Assembly: GCA_036768485.1 (NCBI GenBank)
Contig: JAVLUZ010000548.1
Coordinates: 248,001 to 312,000 of the forward strand
Origin: Mermis nigrescens
Taxonomy: Eukaryota > Nematoda > Enoplea > Mermithida > Mermithidae
Direction of reading: 5' to 3'
Length of the DNA: 64,000 bases
The notes beneath the pieces are model-generated. The model was not told the origin of the DNA and made no database searches. It saw only the letters and a program-made list of their open reading frames with translations. This document shows positions 34,851-43,599 of the stretch, piece by piece. Position 1 is the first letter of the stretch, and every line of letters starts with the position of its first letter. The translations under genes and the position numbers were made by a program.

Positions 34851-35271
34851 TAAATCTAAGAATCAACCAGCCATGGAATCGCGTTCTCCATAGTTATATA
34901 ACAGTTTTCTAGAGCCACTAAAATTAATCTAGGAATGTCGTGTACTCCAACTGTGCAACAATTTGGTCATGGAATGATTAACCAGGCGCCCCAGGCAGCC
35001 GCTATGCGGAGCAGGGGTGGACCCGTCCATGCTCGTACGCTTCAGTGAGCGGAGCAGAGGGGAGTTAGAGCCGTCCAAACATCTTATTCAACTTGTATGC
35101 ATTGTTTATCAAACTTCAATTTTTCAGGGTCAAAGCCTAAAAGACAACTGTGATCAATGTACCTATATGCGTTTGTGTACAAATCTTTTTGTATATTTTA
35201 TTGTCTAATCCTACAATAAAAATTGCATAAACAAAAATAAGCTACGTATATCTACTACGCACAATCACAGT

Positions 35272-35795
35272 TTAATAGTAATTGTGATCGTCTTCCGGAT
35301 GATACACGTGAAACAGCGAATCTGCCGGGTAAGGATCAATACAGCCATTATATAAGAAGGGCTGCGTTGGATATATATGCAGCTCGGGTTCCTCCGTAGG
35401 TACTAAGCCCTCTGGCTGCTGACTCGTCAAACCAGCATCTATCACTGAAGCTGTTAAATTATTGATTAAAATAACACAACAATAAGAATAAATGAAAGTG
35501 AATTACTATGTGTTTCTTCATCATTCTCCCCCAAAGTTATCTTCTTTTACGGCGGCAGCCCATCGCCTAAAACGCAAAGATAATTAAAATGCAATTGTTA
35601 CACAATAAAAACGGTCTTACTTTGCATTTTACTAATTGCCGTGGCAATGTCTTCCCTTGCATCAAACCAATTGCAAAAGAGCGTCCTTGACAATTTAACC
35701 TGCTGTTTTTTCTTATCGTTTTTAATCAGTAATAATCTTTCATTTGATGATTCATCTGTCTCAATGGATGCATACGTGTTGTTAGACAAATGCAA
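35272..35795 (-). CDS. PC4-like spliced gene, left-arm copy
   Basis: Mirror copy of 41,836-42,353. Exon 1 (35,795 to about 35,620) encodes ERLLLIKNDKKKQQVKLSRT, then FCNWFDAREDIATAI. This pattern of basic turn, hydrophobic-Leu-Ser/Thr and aromatic-Trp fits the C-terminal half of PC4-type single-strand DNA-binding domains. Two short introns and an acidic, Pro/Tyr-rich tail ending at the stop 35,272-35,274 correspond to the other arm. The 5' end is unresolved because no in-frame ATG precedes exon 1. Small substitutions between arms (for example T/I and C/R) are mostly conservative. Confidence 0.5.
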
Positions 35796-36310
35796 AAAAA
35801 AGGTTTTAATTAGTTAAAAACTAGTTTATAAAATAGTCGTCATTGGGGCTGCTTAATTTGCATGAAGGAACCAAAAGTTGAGGGTATTATATAAGTTTAG
35901 ACGCCGTTACCCAAAAATGCGCAAAAATTTGGATTGAGCGAGCAAATTTATATCAGGTATCGCTAAGGTCATTGTAAATTGCATAAAAATAGCCAGGAAG
36001 AGGGTCAAAAAGTAGCACAGCATATAAGCATTTATTTGTAATAAATCGTGTTAAAAACGAATTTTGTTAAATTAAGATTTTGAAGAATAATATCCCCATG
36101 TGTGATCATACGCGTACTTGCACAGTATAAACTAATATAAACGTTAAAATTGTATTAAAAATAGTGTGTTAATAAATAGTTTGTTGGTTAAATTAAAACA
36201 TTTGAAGGAATATATTATTATAGCCCCCAACAGGCCCCGTGCATGTTTGTTCATACCGAGTATAAAAACATGCAAATAGTATGTATAAAGTATTCAAAAT
36301 TAATTACCAA

Positions 36311-36685
36311 TCAAACGTATGGTTGGTCGGGAGGAAACGTCCAACCAAAGCGCAGGGCTTCAATGGCTGACATAGATGACCAAGCTTGCCTCCCAGTTTT
36401 GTTTAACATTAGCCCGACGAGCGTTGAAAATTCTGTTGGCAGGGTTTCTTCATTGTCGTGTAATACCGACCAAAAAAAATTGTTAAAATATTCAGTAAAT
36501 AAATAGTACAAGGCAGTGTCCATTGAATGCGCAATTTGTTGCATGGCGTACGTGGAAGTTTGTTGGAAGAAATGAGTACAGTAAAAACCTTTGGCTGCAT
36601 TTGATAAAAAAGAGTCTGTTGCTTTGCACAGCCTTATTTGTGTGAAGAAAAGCTCCAAATTATGGAAGATAGCATCGTTGTTCAT
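36311..36685 (-). CDS. gene A of the tandem pair, intact left-arm copy
   Basis: 125 codons from ATG 36,685 (MNNDAIFHNLELFFTQIRLC) to a TGA at 36,311. It is predicted all-helical and aromatic-rich (YYLFTEYFNNFFWSVL), ending in a Gly-Arg-Gln/Trp motif (TGRQAWSSM, ALRFGW). A 5' untranslated intron is likely, because a pyrimidine-rich stretch ending TTTCAG precedes the ATG by about 10 bp. Gene B, 730 bp upstream, is a paralog. The right-arm copy (40,942-41,315) has one T fewer in a homopolymer and is frameshifted. No family recognised. A weak N-terminal likeness to a leftward gene of the Polinton (54,048) is noted in the findings. Confidence 0.6.
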   Translation of the reverse strand: MNNDAIFHNLELFFTQIRLCKATDSFLSNAAKGFYCTHFFQQTSTYAMQQIAHSMDTALYYLFTEYFNNFFWSVLHDNEETLPTEFSTLVGLMLNKTGRQAWSSMSAIEALRFGWTFPPDQPYV

Positions 36686-37057
36686 TGTAAAAATCTGAAA
36701 TATAAACAAGAAAATATTATATTGAAAACCTCACCCTCCTACTGCTTAATTCCCCGCACCACCCAAATCAGCCGATTTGCCAAACAATAATTGGCAAAAT
36801 AGAGTGCACTATTCCATTTTCGCTATTCCGGACAATAATTTTTATTGGGCAACAATGGCGGGAGCATAAAGCAATTAATTAACGACAAAAGCATTTTCAA
36901 ATTGTGAAATTGTGCACTTTAAAAAATATTTTAAGTGGATGAAAGCATCACAAAATTGTCCCCAACAGGCCCTGTGCATGTTTGTTCATATGTAAAAGCA
37001 ATACCGAGTATAAAAACATGCAAATAGTTGTATAAAGTATTCAAAATTAATTACCGT

Positions 37058-37413
37058 TTAAACGTATGGAAATGCCCACCCAAGGCGTAATGCCTCTGTT
37101 GGTGTTATAGTTTCCCACATCTGCCTACCCTCTTTGCTCAGCATAAGTTCGACTAAAGTGGCGAATTCACTTGACACCATGCTTTCGTCCATGTACAAGA
37201 CACCCCAAAAAAGTCGTCAAAAAATTCTGTAAATAGGTGGTATAAATTGGTTTCCATATGGTGGGCAACATGTTGGAGGGCAAAGAGGGAAAATTGCTGA
37301 AAAAAATGGTTGGTGTAGTAGTATTTTGTGTCCTGCGTTAGTTCTGGATTTGTTTGTTTGCAAAGCCGGAGTTGAGTAAAAAAAATTTTTAATTTTTCGA
37401 ATACCGTAGTCAT
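37058..37413 (-). pseudogene. gene B of the tandem pair, left-arm copy, frameshifted
   Basis: Starts at ATG 37,413 (MTTVFEKLKIFFTQLRLCKQ). It is about 40-45% identical to gene A by eye, with the same HFFQQ, YHLFTEFF and GRQ-W landmarks. The frame slips at a run of six T (plus-strand A 37,207-37,212), where gene A has eight. The homologous C-terminal part (LVELMLSKEGRQMWETI, ALRLGWAF) continues in the next frame to 37,058. The other arm shows the identical defect. Confidence 0.6.
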
Positions 37414-37721
37414 TTTGGCGGCGCTTTGTCCAAAAAACCTTAAAAAACATGAAAATATTATTAAAATATAAACTATTCCACATTGTATTTCTCCCGCACT
37501 ACCCAAACCAGCCAATTTGTTGAATGATAACCGGCAAAATAGAGTGCTCTACTCCGTTTTCGAACGAACTTAAAAAATATTTTTATCTAATTTATTCTAT
37601 ATTAAGTAGATAAAAGCATTTTCAAATTGTGAAATTGTGCATACTTGAAAAAATATTTTAAGTGGATGAAAGCATCACAAAATTGTTGATGCAAGCATGA
37701 AAGCTTTTTTAAAAAGATATT

Positions 37722-38030
37722 TCAAGTGGATGAAAGCAAGAAATTGTCAAATTTCCAACAATATCGCGTCATCAAAAATAACTGAAAAATTACTATTGGA
37801 ACAAAACGTAATTTATGCGTGCCTAAAAGCAAATATGGCTTTAGGATATTTTTTAAAAATTGTAGAGTAGTTTCTTTAAAAGTTGTCATCCAACAATATT
37901 GCGTCATCAAAAATAACTGAAAAATTACTATTGGAACAAAACGTAATTTATGCGTGCCTAAAAGCAAATATGGCTTTAGGATATTTTTTAAAAATTGTAG
38001 AGTAGTTTCCTTAAAAGTTGTCAAATATCC
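37722..38030 (-). repeat. 135-bp tandem repeat near the inner arm end, left
   Basis: A little over two copies of a 135-bp unit (TTTTTAAAAATTGTAGAGTA ... CGTAATTTATGCGTGCC). As 135 is a multiple of three, an open frame crosses both units with a repeated 45-residue peptide. The other arm mirrors it at 39,602-39,871. Probably structural, not coding. Confidence 0.7.
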
Positions 38031-38241
38031 GAAAAATTACTATTGCATAACAAAGTAATTTAGACGTGCATAGAAGCAAATATGCCCTCAAGGGTTACTG
38101 TACATTAGTTCCTATTAAAAGTTGGTTACACGTGATACTGTAAATGAAAACGCGTATACCGTAGATATATCATAACTATGATTTAACGGAGTAATGTTTT
38201 ATTGCAAATTCTAATTTTGCAAAAGAAAAATACCTACTCAA

Positions 38242-39386
38242 TGTTTAAAATGAACGAATAAATAGGAAAAGCTATGAAATGCTATCAAAAGCTAAATTTC
38301 TATGCTATGGAGTTCAAAATAGATAAATATTTGCAGTGTTTTCAAAGCCATTCAATCAAGCCTCTTTAGATGTCGATGGCAAATCGTAATCTTCCTCTTT
38401 TTCGGCTTTTTCTCTTCAAATACAGCCAGTACTTGTTCCTCGCCTATTAAAGTAGGTTGGCATTGAGCCCATAAAATATCCAGTTTTAAAAAATATAAAT
38501 AGGAGAGGTACATATGCGCGTTCAAAACATTTTGGCTAATTTAGAGTCGGGCAAAGAATGATAAGTTTTTGATATTTTTATGTTGGAGAATAAATAGCAG
38601 TTAGCGCTATACACATTGTAAAACGAGAGTTCCTTGAATAATTTAAATAATAAATATTTTCTAACTTTGTTTAACTGAGTTTAGTGTAATAATTGTAAAA
38701 GCCCATAGGGAAGGTATTTAAATGCGCAAATAATAATATGTAAGTAACAATATTTTTACATAACTTTGTGCAAAAATTAAAACTATATTTTCGATTATAG
38801 GCCAATAGACTATGATTATAGCATTGATTGTAATACGTCAGCTTGAAATCAAAAAATTCATAAAATTCATGCAAGAATTCATGTGAAACAGACTATAGAC
38901 ATTGAGTTGCGATCATTACTTTTTGTATTTTCCATATTGTCCAATTTGTTCACTTGCATTGCCACCCACTTTCTCTTCAACTTCTCTAGCTCCTTCTTTT
39001 CAGTGCAACTGTCTAAATAGCGGTTCATGGTTAGAAAGAAGATAATAATTTTCAATTAACGAAATTAAGGTAAAATAACGATAATTTTCAGAATGAGCAA
39101 GCCTAGTGATTGAAAAAATGTTTTGATTTTTAAAAATAAGATATAAGTACATTTTACGCTCTCGATACCCGCACAAATTTCGTTCAGTTGTTCTTCCCAA
39201 GATTCGAATTGTGAGGGTGTCAAAAAAATTTCCTGTATCGCATTTTTGAAGCGCACCACCATTTGCCCATTTAACAACTTTGCAACTCTAACCGTTGTTC
39301 CCTTGCCCAATTCTAACTCCTTTTCGTTTTTTGAAGCAAGGGTAACACTGATCTCATCCTTGAGTGCGTACAGCTGAGTATACTTC
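38242..39386 (-). other. unique centre of the giant inverted repeat
   Basis: About 1.15 kb not shared by the arms. Besides the PC4-like exon (39,160-39,424), two other minus-strand coding-looking blocks occur: a Lys-rich helical one near 38,925-38,996 (ELEKLKRKWVAMQVNKL) and one near 38,350-38,470 (LIGEEQVLAVFEEKKPKKRK). They may be later exons of the same gene, split by AT-rich introns. Confidence 0.5.
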
Positions 39387-39424
39387 GAGTAGGTATTTTT
39401 CTTTTGCAAAATTAGAATTTGCAA
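39160..39424 (-). CDS. PC4-like exon in the palindrome centre
   Basis: Encodes ALKDEISVTLASKNEKELEL, then GKGTTVRVAKLLNGQMVVRF and IQEIFLTPSQFESWEEQL. This is the strand-turn-strand-helix order of the PC4/p15 fold: a Gly-Lys surface strand, a V-x-V strand, then the I-x-LT-xx-QF-xx-W helix. PC4 proteins bind single-stranded DNA and serve transcription or replication. A donor GTAAAATG follows the exon at 39,159, and a Lys/Glu-rich segment at 38,925-38,996 could be the next exon. The frame crosses the arm edge at 39,387, so the true 5' end is unknown. The C-terminal part closely resembles the Polinton frame at 55,135-55,330. Confidence 0.6.
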
Positions 39425-40212
39425 TAAAACATTACTCCGTTAAATCATAGTTATGATATATCTACGGTATAGGCGTTTTCATTTACAGTATCACGTGTAA
39501 CCAACTTTTAATAGGAACTAATGTACAGTAACCCTTGAGGGCATATTTGCTTCTATGCACATCTAAATTACTTTGTTATGCAATAGTAATTTTTCGGATA
39601 TTTGACAACTTTTAAGGAAACTACTCTACAATTTTTAAAAAATATCCTAAAGCCATATTTGCTTTTAGGCACGCATAAATTACGTTTTGTTCCAATAGTA
39701 ATTTTTCAGTTATTTTTGATGACGCAATATTGTTGGATGACAACTTTTAAAGAAACTACTCTACGATTTTTAAAAAATATCCTAAAGCCATATTTGCTTT
39801 TAGGCACGCATAAATTACATTTTGTTCCAATAGTAATTTTTCAGTTATTTTTGATGACGCCATATTGTTGAAAATTTGACAATTTCTTGCTTTCATCCAC
39901 TTGAAATATCTTTTTAAAAAAGCTTTCATGCTTGCGTCAACAATTTTGTGATGCTTTCATCCACTTAAAATATTTTTTCAAGTATGCACAATTTCACGAT
40001 TTGAAAATGCTTTTATCTACTTAATATAGAATAAATTAGATAAAAATATTTTTTAAGTTTGTTCGAAAACAGAGTAGAGCACTCTATTTCGCCGGTTATC
40101 ATTCAACAAATTGGCTGGTTTGGGTAGTGCGGGAGGAATACAATGTGGAATAGTTTATATTTTAATAATATTTTCATGTTTTTTAAGGTTTTTTGGACAA
40201 AGCGCCGCCAAA

Positions 40213-40568
40213 ATGACTACGGTATTCGAAAAATTAAAAATTTTTTTTACTCAACTCCGGCTTTGCAAACAAACAAATCCACAACTAACGCAGGACGCAA
40301 AATACTACTACACCAACCATTTTTTTCAGCAATTTTCCCTCTTTGCCCTCCAACATGTTGCCCACCATATGGAAACCAATTTATACCACCTATTTACAGA
40401 ATTTTTTGACGACTTTTTTGGGATGTCTTGTACGTGGACGAAAGCATGCTGTCAAGTGAATTCGCCACTTTAGTCGAACTTATGCTGAGCAAAGAGGGTA
40501 GGCAGACGTGGGAAACTATAACACCAACAGAGGCATTACGCCTTGGGTGGGCATTTCCATATGTTTAA
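40213..40568 (+). pseudogene. gene B of the tandem pair, right-arm copy, frameshifted
   Basis: Mirror of 37,058-37,413, with the same six-T run (40,414-40,419) and the same slipped frame before the GRQ-W region. Sharing one defect between arms means it predates the arm duplication, or the arms are being homogenised. Confidence 0.6.
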
Positions 40569-40941
40569 ACGGTAATTAATTTTGAATACTCTATACAACT
40601 ATTTGCATGTTTTTATACTCGGTATTGCTTTTACATATGAACAAACATGCACAGGGCCTGTTGGGGACAATTTTGTGATGCTTTCATCCACTTAAAATAT
40701 TTTTTAAAGTGCACAATTTCACGATTTGAAAATGCTTTTGTCGTTAATTAATTGCTTTATGCTCCCGCCATTGTCGCCCAATAAAAATTATTGTCCGGAA
40801 TAGCGAAAAATGGAATAGTGCACTCTATTTTGCCGATTATTGTTTGGCAAATTGGCTGATTTGGGTGGTGCGGGGAATTAAGCAGTAGGAGGGTGAGGTT
40901 TTCAATATAATATTTTCTTGTTTATATTTCAGATTTTTACA

Positions 40942-41315
40942 ATGAACAATGACGCTATCTTCCATAATTTGGAGCTTTTTTTCACACAAATAAGGCTGTG
41001 CAAAGCAACAGACTCTTTTTTATCAAATGCAGCCAAAGGTTTTTACTGTACTCATTTCTTCCAACAAACTTCCATGTACGCCATGCAACAAATTGCGCAT
41101 TCAATGGACTCTGCCTTGTACTATTTATTTACTGAATATTTTAACAATTTTTTTGGTCGGTATTACACAACAATGAAGAAACCCTGCCAACAGAATTTTC
41201 AACACTCGTCGAGCTAATGTTAAACAAAACTGGGAGGCAAGCTTGGTCGTCTATGTCAGCCATTGAAGCCCTGCGCTTTGGTTGGGCGTTACCTCCCGAC
41301 CAACCATACGTTTGA
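40942..41315 (+). pseudogene. gene A of the tandem pair, right-arm copy, frameshifted
   Basis: Mirror of the intact gene at 36,311-36,685, but the T run at 41,148-41,154 has seven bases where the left arm has eight. The first part reads open to 41,217, and the conserved C-terminal part (LMLNKTGRQAWSSM) continues in the next frame to 41,315. Either a real inactivation or a homopolymer error in the assembly. Confidence 0.6.
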
Positions 41316-41835
41316 TTGGTAATTAATTTTGAATACTTTATACATACAATTTGCATGTTTTAATACTCGGTATGAACAAACATGCACGGGGCCTGTTGGG
41401 GGCTATAATAATATATTCCTTCAAATGTTTTAATTTAACCAACAAACTATTTATTAACACACTATTTTTAATACAATTTTAGCATTTATATTAGTTTATA
41501 CTGTGCAAGTACGCATATGATCACACATGGGGATATTATTCTTCAAAATCTTAATTTAACAAAATTCGTTTTTAACACGGTTTATTACAAATAAATGCTT
41601 ATATGCTGTGCTACTTTTTGACCCTGTTCCTGGCTATTTTTATGCAATTGACAATGACCTTAGCGATACCTGATATAAATTTGCTTGCTCAATCCAAATT
41701 TTTGCGCATTTTTGCGTAATGGCTTCTAAACTTAAATAATACCCTCAACTTTCGGTTCCTTCATGCAAATTAAGCAGCCCCAATGACGACTATTTCATAA
41801 ACTACTTTTTAACTAATTAAAACCTTTTTTCGCAT

Positions 41836-42353
41836 TTGTCCAACAACACGTATGCATCCATTGAGATAGATGAATCATCGAATGAAAGATTATTACTGAT
41901 TAAAAACGATAAGAAAAAACAGCAGGTTAAATTGTCAAGGACGCCCTTTCGCAATTGGTTCGATGCAAGGGAAGACATTGCCGCGGCAATTAGTAAAATG
42001 CAAAGTAAGACCGTTTTTATTGTGTTACAATTGCATTTTCATTATCTTTGCGTTTTAGGCAATGGGCTGCTGCCGGAAAAGAAGATAACTTTGGGGGAGA
42101 ATGATGAAGAAACACATAGTAATTCACTTTCATTTATTCTTATCGTTGTGTTATTTTAATCAATAATTTAAAAGCTTCGGTGATAGATGCTGATTTGACG
42201 AGTCAGCAGCCAGAGGGCTTAGTACCTACGGAGGAACCGGAGCTGCATATATATCCAACGCAGCCCTTCTTATATAACGGCTGTATTGATCCTTACCCGG
42301 CAGATTCGCTGTTTCACGTGTATCATCCGGAAGACGATCACAATTACTATTAA
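41836..42353 (+). CDS. PC4-like spliced gene, right-arm copy
   Basis: Three exons: about 41,836-42,004, 42,059-42,118 and 42,175-42,353, joined by two GT-AG introns of 54 and 56 nt in matching phase. Exon 1 carries the PC4-like half (LLLIKNDKKKQQVKLSRTPF, then NWFDAREDIAAAISKM). Exon 2 is LLPEKKITLGENDEET. Exon 3 is an acidic Pro/Tyr-rich tail (VPTEEPELHIYPTQPFLY ... YHPEDDHNYY) ending TAA. Introns match the size class seen in the Polinton polymerase. An upstream exon with the start codon and the first PC4 strands is presumably missing from my reading. Confidence 0.55.
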
Positions 42354-43035
42354 ACTGTGATTGTGCGTAGTAGATATACGTAGCTTATTTTTGTTTATGC
42401 AATTTTTATTGTAGGATTAGACAATAAAATATACAAAAAGATTTGTACACAAACGCATATAGGTACATTGATCACAGTTGTCTTTTAGGCTTTGACCCTG
42501 AAAAATTGAAGTTTGATAAACAATGCATACAAGTTGAATAAGATGTTTGGACGGCTCTAACTCCCCTCTGCTCCGCTCACTGAAGCGTACGAGCATGGAC
42601 GGGTCCACCCCTGCTCCGCATAGCGGCTGCCTGGGACGCCTGGTTAATCATTCCATGACCGAATTGTTGCACAGTTGGAGTACACGACATTCCTAGATTA
42701 ATTTTAGTGGCTCTAAAAAACTGTTATATAACTATGGAGAACGCGATTCCATGGCTGGTTGATTCTTAGATTTATTTATTGAAAAAACAGGGACCCCCAG
42801 GACAACAGGTACCTATGGTGCTTGGGATGACGCGGGTGCTCGGGATGACGCGGGTTGACCCCTTGACCAGCTGACCCGTTTCCCTTTGGCCGGTTAACCC
42901 ATTCCCCTCTGGCCGGCTAACCCATTCCCCGCTTAGTAGCATTGCGTGGCGCTCTGAACGGTGCCACCTAGGCACATGCACTAAAGTGCAATCGCCTGGG
43001 GCGCCGTCCAGAGCGCCACGTATTACTACTGAAGT

Positions 43036-43201
43036 TTCTCATCGAGCACTATCAAATGGCATCAAAAAATTGCCGAAAAAACACAAAAAATTTTCAAAAT
43101 TTGAATTCTAAGGGGGAGGGTATTTTGATTTCTGGGGGGGGGTATTTCAACTTCTGGGGGCTGCATACCTCTCCCCAAACCACTCCCCATGCCCATGTGT
43201 G
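43036..43201 (-). mobile_element. truncated hAT-like MITE
   Basis: Inverted orientation, ending CCATGCCCATGTGTG at 43,201 and cut at about 43,036, within the TTTCTCATCGAGCACTATC block. It lacks the distal end of the family. It lies just outside the palindrome's right arm. Confidence 0.75.
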
Positions 43202-43311
43202 GAACTGACTACGTTGCAAAGAAGAATTATTGTTGCAGTACAGCACAAAAGAAGAAGTGAAGTGTCAAAGAATTGTGGCAGAAAATGCACTGATTCAGAG
43301 CAGATTACCAC

Positions 43312-43573
43312 CACGCCTAGGCGTGGGGGTTTGGGGGAGTATGCAACCTCCCAGAAACCAAAATACCCCTCCCCCCAGAAATCAAAATACTTCTCAGAAT
43401 TCAATTTTTGAAATTTTTTTGTTTTTTTCGCAATTTTTTGATGCCAATTGATAGTGCTTGGTGAGAAACGTCAAAAAATTGTGTTTTTTCGCCATACCAC
43501 CATTTTTAAGGCCATTTTTGGACCTTCAAAAAATCTTGCAGCCCCCCTAGAATTTTCTTGCTGCCCATGTATG
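43312..43573 (+). mobile_element. hAT-like MITE
   Basis: Complete copy. Starts CACGCCTAGGCGTGGGGG, ends CTGCCCATGTATG. Flanking octamers ATTACCAC and CTTACCAC match at 7 of 8. It lies in the 5' part of the DDE transposon gene region. Confidence 0.85.
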
Positions 43574-43599
43574 CTTACCACTCTTTTTGCCTCTGAACA

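Larger units (their letters stand above)
34637..38241 (+). repeat. left arm of giant inverted repeat
   Basis: Begins ACTTTAGTGCATGTGCC and ends AAAGAAAAATACCTACTC. The complement of both ends is found at the far ends of the right arm. Identity breaks sharply at both edges. Confidence 0.9.
34637..42987. mobile_element. giant inverted-repeat element carrying PC4-like genes
   Basis: Left arm 34,637-38,241 and right arm 39,387-42,987 are reverse complements over about 3.6 kb with few differences. A unique centre of about 1,145 bp lies between them. Each arm holds a PC4-like spliced gene, a tandem pair of paralogous small genes, and 135-bp tandem repeats. The centre holds another PC4-like exon. 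No transposase, integrase or recombinase is seen. PC4-like signatures recur in the Polinton at 55 kb, implying kinship. Alternatives are a host palindromic duplication or a hairpin-type derivative of a linear virus genome. Confidence 0.6.
39387..42987 (-). repeat. right arm of giant inverted repeat
   Basis: Reverse complement of 34,637-38,241, from GAGTAGGTATTTTTCTTT to GGCACATGCACTAAAGT. Differences are scattered substitutions and a few single-base indels. Confidence 0.9.

Noticed and set aside
35017..35208. 63-codon frame identical in both arms (35,017 and 42,608)
   Set aside because: Identity follows from the arm duplication. It opposes the spliced gene's direction, starts from a weak context and has no motif.
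43199..43451. Plus-strand frames rich in Pro, Lys and Asn (also at 44,034, 46,273 and 28,075)
   Set aside because: They are the translated hAT-like MITE (repeated KPKY-P and NQN-P peptides), not genes.
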